Shown: one piece after another, positions 1 through 5,667 of the stretch
How the letters are laid out: each line of letters begins with the position of its first letter
How positions within the stretch are numbered: position 1 is the stretch's first letter
Origin: Chloroflexota bacterium
Lineage (GTDB): Bacteria; Chloroflexota; Dehalococcoidia; DSTF01; JACRBR01
Assembly: GCA_021813085.1 (NCBI GenBank)
Contig: JAKAMA010000033.1
Coordinates: forward strand, 1-12,320
Length of the DNA: 12,320 nucleotides
Direction: 5' to 3'
Program-made: the position numbers and the translations under genes
The notes under the pieces: generated by a model
The model's input: the letters and a program-made list of their open reading frames with translations, nothing else
Told to the model about the DNA's origin: nothing
Databases searched by the model: none

Positions 1-581
1 ACGGTGATCGCTTCGACCATCATCGAGTTGGCGAGCGCGCCGCCGTCGAGGCCGCGGACGCCCTCGATCTGCTCCGCGAGCCGCATCACCGCCTGCTTCG
101 CCGCGGCGTCGTCCGCGCAGACGACGACATCGGCCTCCACCGGGCGGTCGCCGAGCAGCTTCTTCGCGCTCAGGTTCTGGAAGGCGCCGACGACGCGCGC
201 CCGCGGCAGCAGCGCCTGCTGCTCCTGCGCCGCCGAGCCCGCTGGCACGGCGAGCAGCGCGGCGCCGCCATCGGCGAAGGCCATCGGCACGACGGTGCTC
301 ACGACGATCTTGCCGGCCAGCGCGTCCGCCAGCGCCGGCAGCGTGCCCGCGAGCGCGGCGTAGGGCGTGGTGACGAGGACGATCTCGCCGTCGCGCGCGG
401 CGTCGGCGTTCGCCGCCCCCTCGATGCGCAGCGCCGCACCCTTCGTACGCAGCTCATCGGCGGCGGCCTGCGCCTTCTCCGCCGCGCGCGAGCCGATGAT
501 GCACGTGTGTCCCGCCTTCGCGAAGCGGTACGCGAGCCCCATGCCCTCGTCGCCCGTGCCGCCGATGAAGCCGATCCTCAT
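1..581 (-). CDS. npdG: NADPH-dependent F420 reductase (NpdG-like), 3' end cut off by window edge
   Basis: Likely F420H2:NADP+ oxidoreductase, a soluble enzyme moving hydride between coenzyme F420 and NADP(H). Reading from an ATG at 581-579, the protein starts MRIGFIGGTGDEGMG, a Rossmann dinucleotide-binding loop (GGTGDEGMG, residues 7-15) in the form usual for this family. Further on come a second-strand segment IIGSR (Arg suits NADP phosphate), VLVTTPY, VVSTVVPM, RVVGAFQNLSAKKLL and ADVVVCADD, all in the family order. About 193 codons are visible of a family usually 200-230 long, so only a short C-terminus is missing. No strong ribosome binding site is visible before the ATG. The gene follows the SDR at 721-1503 on the same strand after a ~139-base repeat-filled gap, so co-transcription is possible but not shown. 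Identification is from motif memory, and the symbol is moderately sure. Confidence 0.82.
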   Translation of the reverse strand, partial: MRIGFIGGTGDEGMGLAYRFAKAGHTCIIGSRAAEKAQAAADELRTKGAALRIEGAANADAARDGEIVLVTTPYAALAGTLPALADALAGKIVVSTVVPMAFADGGAALLAVPAGSAAQEQQALLPRARVVGAFQNLSAKKLLGDRPVEADVVVCADDAAAKQAVMRLAEQIEGVRGLDGGALANSMMVEAIT

Positions 582-608
582 ACGCGGCCCGTCCGCCCAG
601 CCCGGCAC

Positions 609-710
609 TGGATGGTGGATGATGGAGGGTGGAGAGCTCGCATCTCTGCTGTCTGTTGCCTGCTGTCTGTTGTCTTCTCTGTTCTCTGTTGTCGTCGTTG
701 TTCGTTGTTC
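609..710. repeat. Degenerate low-complexity intergenic repeat
   Basis: The gap between the SDR stop and npdG holds two blocks. At 609-635 there is a GGTGGATGATGGA-like purine-rich tract. At 647-710 there is a run of imperfect CTGTCTGTTG / CTGTTCTCTG units, which on the minus strand read as ACAACAGACAGCAG. Base use (T-rich on plus, few CG steps) is very unlike the GC-rich neighbours. The same word family recurs at 1611-1642 and 11773-11802. It does not look like a gene or a terminator. Confidence 0.7.
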
Positions 711-720
711 TCGCCGCGCC

Positions 721-1503
721 CTACGCCATCTCCGTCCCGCCGTTCACGTTGAGGGCGATGCCGGTGATGTTGTCCGCCCTGCACAGGAACACCGCAGCCT
801 GGCCCATGTCTTCGACGGTCTGCGGGCGGCCCATCGGCACCTGGGTCTTGATGAACCCCTCGAACGCCTCGTCCGCCGAGACGCCGGCCATCGCGCCGAT
901 CGCCGGCGACAGCACCTCGCGCCACATGTAGGTGTTCACCTCGCCCGGGCAGATCGCGTTCACCGTCACGTCGAACGGCGCCATCTCGTGCGCCAGCGCC
1001 TGCGTGAAGCCGATGATGCCAAACTTCGTCGCGCTGTAGCACGACGAGCCGCCGCGCCCCTTCTTCCCCGCAATCGACGAGAGGTTGATGATGCGGCCGC
1101 TGCGCTGCTGCATCAGGTGCGGCCCCACCGCCTTCGAGCAGAGGAACGTCCCCTTCAGGTTGACGTCCATCACGCGGTCCCAGTCCTCCTCCGCGAACGC
1201 GACGACGGGGCCGATGGCGATGACGCCCGCGTTGTTGACGAGGATGTCCACCCGCCCCCACTTCGCGCGCGCCGCCTCGACCATCGCCTGCGCCTGCGCG
1301 AAGTCGCGCACGTCGACATCGACGGCGAGGGCGTCGCCGCCGAGGCGCTCGATCTCGGCGATCGTCTCCTGGCGGTCGGCATCGGTCGCGGGCAGGTCGG
1401 CGACGGCGACGCGTGCGCCTTCCTCCGCCAGCGCGCAGGCGATGCCGCGGCCGATGCCGCGGGCGCCGCCCGTGACGATCGCGACGGCATTCTTCAGTTC
1501 CAC
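721..1503 (-). CDS. Classical short-chain dehydrogenase/reductase (SDR)
   Basis: A 260-residue NAD(P)-dependent oxidoreductase of the classical SDR family. Visible marks are the cofactor loop TGGARGIG (11-18), the acidic end of strand 2 (VAVAD, Asp36, which favours NAD over NADP), NNAG (90-93), Asn115, the catalytic Ser in LSS (141-143) and YSATK (Tyr156, Lys160). PG after the active site and the C-terminal NVNGG are also typical. The start is GTG at 1503-1501, with GGAG six bases upstream, and the length is normal. It resembles the FabG / 3-oxoacyl-ACP reductase or glucose-dehydrogenase type, but the substrate cannot be told. An extended stretch (VLSPAIGAMAGVSADEAFEGF) before the last strands is the substrate-loop region. 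Confidence 0.9.
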   Translation of the reverse strand: MELKNAVAIVTGGARGIGRGIACALAEEGARVAVADLPATDADRQETIAEIERLGGDALAVDVDVRDFAQAQAMVEAARAKWGRVDILVNNAGVIAIGPVVAFAEEDWDRVMDVNLKGTFLCSKAVGPHLMQQRSGRIINLSSIAGKKGRGGSSCYSATKFGIIGFTQALAHEMAPFDVTVNAICPGEVNTYMWREVLSPAIGAMAGVSADEAFEGFIKTQVPMGRPQTVEDMGQAAVFLCRADNITGIALNVNGGTEMA

Positions 1504-1610
1504 GTGAGGCTCCGTTTCCGAACAGAGTCAGGGGTCCAGAGGGATTGTGCGGTATCGCCGGGCTTCAGCCAACCGCGCGGGCCCGCCACCTGCCCTCCGT
1601 CGGCGTCCGG

Positions 1611-1642
1611 CTCCGTCGTGTGTCCTGTGTCGTCTGTTCTTG
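1611..1642. repeat. Short copy of the CTGTCTGTTG-type degenerate repeat
   Basis: Between tRNA-Ser(GGA) and the SDR start, the plus strand reads as imperfect GTCGTGTGTCCTGTG units. These share words (GTCGTCTGTTCT) with the arrays at 647-710 and 11773-11802. Like those, this copy lies just downstream (minus-strand sense) of a gene, here the tRNA. No T-run or strong hairpin marks it as a terminator. Confidence 0.45.
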
Positions 1643-1649
1643 CCAGCCA

Positions 1650-1739
<90 letters not shown>

Positions 1740-1800
1740 GCGCGCGGCCACCGACAAGACAACGGCCCCCGCCCGCGGACGGGGACCGTGAGGACTCATG

Positions 1801-1887
1801 TGGCGGAGAGGGTGGGATTCGAACCCACGAGGCTCATCACCTACCGCTTTTCGAGAGCGGCACCATCAACCACTCGGACACCTCTCC
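1801..1887 (-). tRNA. tRNA-Ser (anticodon CGA)
   Basis: An 87-base class II tRNA. The acceptor GGAGAGG (1887-1881) pairs with CCTCTCC (1811-1805), the discriminator is G (1804) and CCA is encoded (1803-1801). The anticodon stem CCGCT/AGCGG holds the loop CTCGAAA, with anticodon CGA at 1853-1851, reading UCG. The long variable arm and the T arm are the same as in the neighbouring tRNA-Ser(GGA). The acceptor and T stems are identical between the two, which suggests duplication or shared SerRS identity elements. Confidence 0.96.
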
Positions 1888-2520
1888 GTCGGCGCCCACC
1901 GCGTGAGTATAACATCGGCGCGAGGATGTCCCGCGCCGTCCATCCCCCGCCCTCCCGCGTCCGGCCTCTGCGCGCATCCATGCTCAAGGCAGATATCCAT
2001 GCCGCGGGGCGGCACCCTCGCGGATGAACATGCGCGCACACTCGTGGCCCGGGCTGTTCCCATACGGGCCGTACGGCAGCCCGCGCGGGGGTTGCCCGCC
2101 CGCTCGCAGCGAACCCGTCTGTCCCACCTCTACCGTCCATCTTCCAGCGTCCGATCGGCGCGCCCACCATGCCTCGCCTTAACTTAGTTACACCGCAACC
2201 TTTCCATCGAAGTATTCGCTGACCGCGATGATCGCACGGCACGGCGACAGGGGCCGTCGCGACGCGACCGGCGAGGTGTGGGGCCGGCCCCTCAGGCTGG
2301 TTGACCGCGAAGCACCGGCGGATCCTGATTGCGCCGATGCCGCGTTCGGTCGCCGGGCGTCGGGACGCCCAGGACGCGCGATGCGGCGCTCGGCCGCGAC
2401 AGTCCTTGTCGCCACGAGGCCGTATTCTGACCCGGGCGGCGGGCTGCACGTGAGCGTCGTTCTCGCTCGACGACTTGGACGCGAAGCACCGACACAGGCC
2501 CGCCCACCTGAGGTCGCACG
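1888..2520. other. 633-base stretch without a supportable gene
   Basis: Open frames here on both strands lack family motifs and good ribosome binding sites. One long minus-strand frame would run through tRNA-Ser(CGA), so I treat them all as chance frames in GC-rich DNA. The right part (2510-2520) carries the GAGGT ribosome binding site of the Nmad3 gene. An AT-rich island at about 2178-2220 with the near-palindrome TAACTTAGTTA stands out. No convincing -35/-10 pair for the cassette was found. The stretch could hold the promoter, or the decayed left edge, of the island. Confidence 0.5.
1906..1911 (-). promoter_or_regulatory. Probable -10 element of the tRNA-Ser pair
   Basis: On the minus strand the sequence reads GTTATACTC, containing TATACT (1911-1906). 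It lies 18 bases before the 5' end of tRNA-Ser(CGA), in an otherwise GC-rich stretch. A good -35 is not visible (GGGACA would be only 15 bases away). The position suits a tRNA promoter, but it is based on one hexamer. Confidence 0.45.
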
Positions 2521-3231
2521 TTGAACATCCTCTTCATCCGGGTCGCAGCGGACCAGAGCTCGGGAGGCGGCTACTGGAACGGACCGGTGGACGGCCGGAC
2601 CAACGAGTTCGCGTACGTCGCGATCCCGGAGCAGGTCGAGACGCACGCGGGGCTGGAGAAGCCGTACGAGACGCTCGCGCCGGCGCTCGCCCGTTTCGGG
2701 GTGAGCCTGCCGGGCCACCTGCGTGCCGGTCACATGCACCTCGACCCCGATTTCGATCACCTGACGTACGGCGACTCCGGCCGCAAGGCCGCACAGATCC
2801 GCAGCACACTGGGGCAGGGCGACTACGCGGTCTTCTACGCCGGCCTCAAGGACGTTCGGGGCGGCGCCGGCCTCGTCTACGCGATCATCGGTCTGCTCGA
2901 AGTCCATCAGGTCGTCCGCGCGACGAGCATCCCCCCGGAAGATCGCGACGTCAACGCCCACGCGCGGCGGGTGCTGCGCCCGGGCGCTGAGGACGTGATC
3001 GTGCGAGGCCGGCCGGGCGCGTCGGGCCGCCTGGCGCGCTGCCTGCCGATCGGCGACTATCGGGACCGCGCGTACCGGGTGCGGCGGGATCTGCTCGAGG
3101 AGTGGGGGGAGCTCACGGCCAATGACGGCTACTTGCAGCGCAGCGCGAGGATGCCTCTCCTCGTCGAGCCGCTGCGCTTCCTGGACTGGTTCCGTCGGCA
3201 ATCGCCGACGCTGCTGCAACGGAACAACTGA
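2521..3231 (+). CDS. Nmad3-family putative nucleotide modification protein
   Basis: A 236-residue protein whose layout I recognise as the Nmad3 (nucleotide modification associated domain 3) family. It has a strand-forming N-terminus (MNILFIRVAADQSSGGG), then GPVD and FAYVAIPE. A highly patterned centre follows: HLDPDFDHLTYGD (73-85), R/K-rich GRKAAQIR, then GDYAVFYAGL (100-109) and LVYAIIGLLEV. The family is predicted, from genome context, to act in synthesis or handling of modified bases; its reaction is unknown. Conserved polar residues here (His73, Asp75, Asp77, Tyr83, Asp85) are candidates for an active site, which is my inference. The start is TTG at 2521, with GAGGT six bases upstream. 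The Nmad2 gene follows after 11 bases with its own strong ribosome binding site, so the two form an operon. There is no signal peptide or membrane segment, so it should be cytoplasmic. Confidence 0.72.
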   Translation: MNILFIRVAADQSSGGGYWNGPVDGRTNEFAYVAIPEQVETHAGLEKPYETLAPALARFGVSLPGHLRAGHMHLDPDFDHLTYGDSGRKAAQIRSTLGQGDYAVFYAGLKDVRGGAGLVYAIIGLLEVHQVVRATSIPPEDRDVNAHARRVLRPGAEDVIVRGRPGASGRLARCLPIGDYRDRAYRVRRDLLEEWGELTANDGYLQRSARMPLLVEPLRFLDWFRRQSPTLLQRNN

Positions 3232-3242
3232 GAGGGGGCGTC

Positions 3243-3914
3243 ATGTCGAAGATCTACTACTACAAAATGACCGTGGACAATGGCGGCGCGCCCGCCGTGC
3301 AGGACAGGCTGCTCTCGCTCGCGATCTGCAAGCCGGAGATCCGGCGCTGCGCGCAGCCGGGCGACTGGGTGATGGGTTTCGGCGCGAATTCGTTCGAGTT
3401 CGGCGGGAGGCGCATCGCCGGCAATCCGCTCGTGTACATGGCGCGCATCACCGGCCGGAAGCCCGACGGCGCCTATTACTCCGAATCCCGGTACCTGCAC
3501 CGGCCCGACTGCATCTATGAGCGGCTGGACGGCCGGTTCCGGCTGCGCAGCGGCGCCCGCTATCACCTCGACCCCGTAAACCTGCCGCACGACGTCGGCG
3601 AACCGCCCGCCTACCCGAAGGCGACGGTTCTGCTCAGCGACGACTTTCGGTATTTCGCAAGCGGCGGGACGACGGAGTACCGCCGCCGGTTCCCGGACTT
3701 GACCGAGATCGTGGCCGGGATCGGGCGGGGGCACCGCGTGGCGCACCCCGGAACAGCGGCGTTCGAGCGTCTTCGACGGCTGCAGCAGTCGTACTGGCGC
3801 GAGGCGCAGGACGCCGTCGCCGAGCCGGATGCCGCGGCACCGCCGGCCCGGACGGGACCTCCCGGCGGGCCAAGCGCCGCGGCCAGGACGACCCGATCTC
3901 GGAGGAAGTGCTAG
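3243..3914 (+). CDS. Nmad2-family putative nucleotide modification protein
   Basis: A 223-residue protein with the marks of the Nmad2 family. These are an aromatic start (IYYYKMTVDNGGAPAV, residues 4-19), LLSLAICKPEIRRCA (23-37), the turn GDWVMGFG (40-47), LVYMARIT (63-70), and later YHLD and SDDFRYFASGG (132-142). The family is predicted to take part in base modification in DNA on the basis of gene neighbourhoods, and no reaction is established. The start is ATG at 3243, preceded by GAGAGGGGG with good spacing. It lies 11 bases after the Nmad3 stop, so the two are almost surely translated from one transcript. The last ~35 residues (AEPDAAAPPARTG... rich in A, P, R, G) look unstructured and may be a family-atypical tail, possibly created by the rearrangement just downstream. 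The fold core should end near residue 190. Confidence 0.72.
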   Translation: MSKIYYYKMTVDNGGAPAVQDRLLSLAICKPEIRRCAQPGDWVMGFGANSFEFGGRRIAGNPLVYMARITGRKPDGAYYSESRYLHRPDCIYERLDGRFRLRSGARYHLDPVNLPHDVGEPPAYPKATVLLSDDFRYFASGGTTEYRRRFPDLTEIVAGIGRGHRVAHPGTAAFERLRRLQQSYWREAQDAVAEPDAAAPPARTGPPGGPSAAARTTRSRRKC

Positions 3915-3942
3915 CACGCCGATGACGCGCAGATCGATTCCC

Positions 3943-4035
3943 ATGTTGTCGAAGAGCCGCTTCACGGCGGGCCTGCAGTGCCCCGGCAGGCTGTACCGGA
4001 CGCGCGACGAGCGGCAGCTCGCGACGCCTCTGGAC
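3943..4035 (+). pseudogene. N-terminal fragment of a DUF2779-like protein
   Basis: About 31 codons beginning at ATG 3943 read MLSKSRFTAGLQCPGRLY and continue to LATPLD. This is the characteristic beginning of DUF2779-domain proteins (LSKSRF..GLQC..RL), large proteins of presumed PD-(D/E)XK nuclease type. After about 4035 the frame continues without a stop straight into IS1380 transposase sequence, so the rest of the gene is lost. An ATG at 3922 is in frame too. The fragment starts 28 bases after the Nmad2 stop on the same strand, the spacing of a third operon gene. Recognition rests on a short stretch and is only moderately sure. Confidence 0.5.
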
Positions 4036-4503
4036 GCCGCGCCCGTGCGGCTCATCGTGCGCCGGGTGCGGCCCACCCCGGGCTCCCAGCTCGCGCTCTT
4101 CGCGACGTACGGCTACCACGCCTTCATCACCGACCGCGACGGCGACACGCGCACGCTGGAGGCCGACCATCGGCGCCACGCCGAGATCGAGAACGCGATC
4201 CGCGACCTCAAGTACGGAGTGGGCCTCAACCATCTCCCGTCCGGGAAGTTCGGCGCCAACGGCGCCTGGCTCGCGGTCCAGGTGCTCGCCCACAACCTCG
4301 CCCGCTGGACGGCCCGCGTCGGCCTCGGGGCGGGGATCGTTACGACGAAGACGTTGCGCCGGCGGCTGTTCAGCCTCCCCGGCCGGCTGACGCGCTCCGC
4401 CCGCCGGGTCACTCTGCATCTCCCGGCAGGTTGGCCGTGGGCGGTGGGCTTCGCCGCAGCGCTCAAGAGGCCGCGGGCGCTCCCGCCTCCGCTTCCCGCC
4501 TGA
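4036..4503 (+). pseudogene. IS1380-family transposase, C-terminal fragment
   Basis: About 155 codons match the C-terminal third of IS1380-type DDE transposases: RLIVRRVRPTPGSQLALF, YHAFITDRDGD, then HAEIENAIRDLKYG (with the Glu expected to be the last acidic residue of the DDE triad), LNHLPSG, AWLAVQVLAHNLARWT and TKTLRRRLFSLPGRLTRSARR. The full protein is usually 400-500 residues. The N-terminal DNA-binding part and the first two catalytic Asp residues are missing, so it cannot be active. The frame is open on the left only because it is fused to another gene fragment at 3943-4035. The C-terminus (ALPPPLPA, stop at 4501-4503) is normal for the family. Confidence 0.85.
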
Positions 4504-4718
4504 CTGCGGTCGCACGGCCCTCCGCCGTCCGCGGCCTGGCGCCGGCCTGTCCGCCGACTGGCCGCCGGGCGTCCAGAGCGTCTCGCCGACCGTCATCGGC
4601 CCACCGTCCGCGCTTCCTCGACCCTGCCGCGGCGTCCGCGTCGCCTCGTCCGCCGGACGGACCCTGCGAATGGGCCTCCGCGCGCCGTCAGACGATCAGC
4701 ATCGGTGGATTCGGACTA
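4036..4718 (+). mobile_element. IS1380-family insertion sequence remnant (right part)
   Basis: The remnant consists of the truncated transposase plus about 210 GC-rich bases after its stop, which contain no gene. A likely right end is near 4699-4718, where the plus strand reads CATCGGTGGATTCGGACTAG, ending exactly at the stop codon of the minus-strand SDR. No left end is present, so no inverted repeat pair or target duplication can be checked. The left border is set by the junction with the DUF2779-like fragment, and the right border is inferred. Confidence 0.6.
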
Positions 4719-5471
4719 GATATTGCTGCGGCTCTGGCCGCCATCGACGTTCAGGCAGGCGCCCGTCACCCAGCCCGCCTTCGGCGAGCAGAGGAACGCG
4801 ACAACATGCGCCACCTCCTCGACGGTGCCGAAGCGCCCCATCGCGATCTGCTGCTCGACGAAGCGCGCCATGCCTTCCGGGTCGGCCTCGGCCCGCCGAT
4901 CCCAGGAGCCGCCTGGGAAGCGGATCGAGCCCGGCGCCACGGAGTTGACGCGGATGTTGTCGCGCGCCAGCGCCAACGCGGCGTTCTTCGCGTGGCTGAT
5001 CATCGCCGCCTTCATCGCGTTGTAGGGAAGGCCGCCCCCCGCCTCGCGCCCGTAGATCGATGCGATGTGCACGATCGCGCCACCGCCCTGCGCGCGCATG
5101 TGCGGCACCACGGCGCGCGTCGCCCGCACGGCTGCCTCGATGTTCGCGCGGTACGCGCTCTCCCAGCCGGCGTCGTCGTCGGGGAACGAGCCGCCGGCGT
5201 TGTTCACCAGGATGTCGATCCGGCCCAGCCGTCCCGCCGTCTCCCGCACCATCTGCTCGACATCCGCCGCCCTCGTCACGTCGGCGACGATCGCCGCGGC
5301 GCGCACGCCGAGGGCCGCGATCTCGCGCTCGGCCTCGCGCAGCCGCTCCTCGCCGCGCGCGACGACGGCGACGCCGCAGCGCTCCGCCGCCAGCGCGAGC
5401 GCGATCGCCCGCCCGATGCCGCGCGAGCCGCCGGTGACGAGCGCGACCCTGCCGTCCAGCTCCAGGTCCAT
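4716..5471 (-). CDS. Classical short-chain dehydrogenase/reductase (SDR)
   Basis: A 251-residue SDR. Visible marks are TGGSRGIG (13-20), VVARGEERL (Arg39, which favours NADP), NNAG (90-93), Asn110, the catalytic Ser138 in IASIYG and YNAMK (Tyr150, Lys154), then SVAPG and a C-terminal NVDGGQSRSNI. The length and ending are normal for the family, so the gene looks intact although its TAG stop (4718-4716) touches the presumed IS end. The start is ATG at 5471-5469, with no strong ribosome binding site. It is probably a FabG-like 3-oxoacyl or general alcohol/ketone reductase with unknown substrate. The alpha/beta hydrolase gene precedes it on the same strand across a ~196-base repeat-rich gap. Confidence 0.9.
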   Translation of the reverse strand: MDLELDGRVALVTGGSRGIGRAIALALAAERCGVAVVARGEERLREAEREIAALGVRAAAIVADVTRAADVEQMVRETAGRLGRIDILVNNAGGSFPDDDAGWESAYRANIEAAVRATRAVVPHMRAQGGGAIVHIASIYGREAGGGLPYNAMKAAMISHAKNAALALARDNIRVNSVAPGSIRFPGGSWDRRAEADPEGMARFVEQQIAMGRFGTVEEVAHVVAFLCSPKAGWVTGACLNVDGGQSRSNI

Positions 5472-5559
5472 CGCGGAAATGCTATCCGCGGACGCCGCGC
5501 TAGCGACAGCCGGTCAGACCACGATCCCGCGGCGTGCGGCCACCCAGTCCCCACTCGTA

Positions 5560-5581
5560 GCGCGGGCTTGCCAGCCCGCGC
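5560..5581. repeat. REP-like palindrome
   Basis: GCGCGGGCT and AGCCCGCGC form a perfect 9-bp stem around the loop TGCC. No T-run follows on either strand, so a Rho-independent terminator is not supported. It is flanked by CCCAGTCCCC words that also make up the tandem array at 5603-5664, so the two may belong to one composite intergenic repeat. Confidence 0.6.
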
Positions 5582-5602
5582 CGGTCGCGCGCCGCCCGCA
5601 CA

Positions 5603-5664
5603 AACCAGCCCCAGCCCCCAGTCCCCAGCACCCAGTCCCCAGTACCCAGTCCCCAGTACCCAGC
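5603..5664. repeat. 14-bp tandem repeat, unit CCCAGTCCCCAGTA
   Basis: Units at 5617-5630 (ending CAGCA), 5631-5644 and 5645-5658 are tandem, and the last two are identical. They are flanked by degraded CCAGCCCCAG pieces on both sides. The array stops three bases before the minus-strand hydrolase stop codon (5670-5668), so it lies immediately 3' of that gene. Confidence 0.85.
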
Positions 5665-5667
5665 CCA

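Noticed and set aside
609..710. The repeated words as a CRISPR array
   Set aside because: Units are short, imperfect and contiguous, without unique spacers of even length. The same holds for 5603-5664.
2301..2329. TTGACC ... CCTGAT as a promoter for the Nmad cassette
   Set aside because: The -35 is good, but the -10 matches at only three of six places. Too weak to annotate.
1841..2449. Long minus-strand open frame of about 200 codons
   Set aside because: It runs through tRNA-Ser(CGA), has no family motif and its composition is that of chance GC-rich frames.
2228..2524. 98-codon plus-strand frame overlapping the Nmad3 start by four bases
   Set aside because: The 4-base overlap resembles translational coupling, but there is no ribosome binding site or motif and the composition is Arg-rich, so it is not supported as a gene.
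2188..3219. 343-codon minus-strand frame opposite the Nmad3 gene
   Set aside because: The plus-strand frame has a ribosome binding site, an operon partner and family motifs. The minus frame is an antisense shadow rich in Arg/Ala/Pro.
3829..3942. Upstream part of the transposase-fusion frame
   Set aside because: It overlaps the end of the Nmad2 gene in another frame and resembles neither DUF2779 nor a transposase, so the chimera is taken to begin at 3943 (or 3922).
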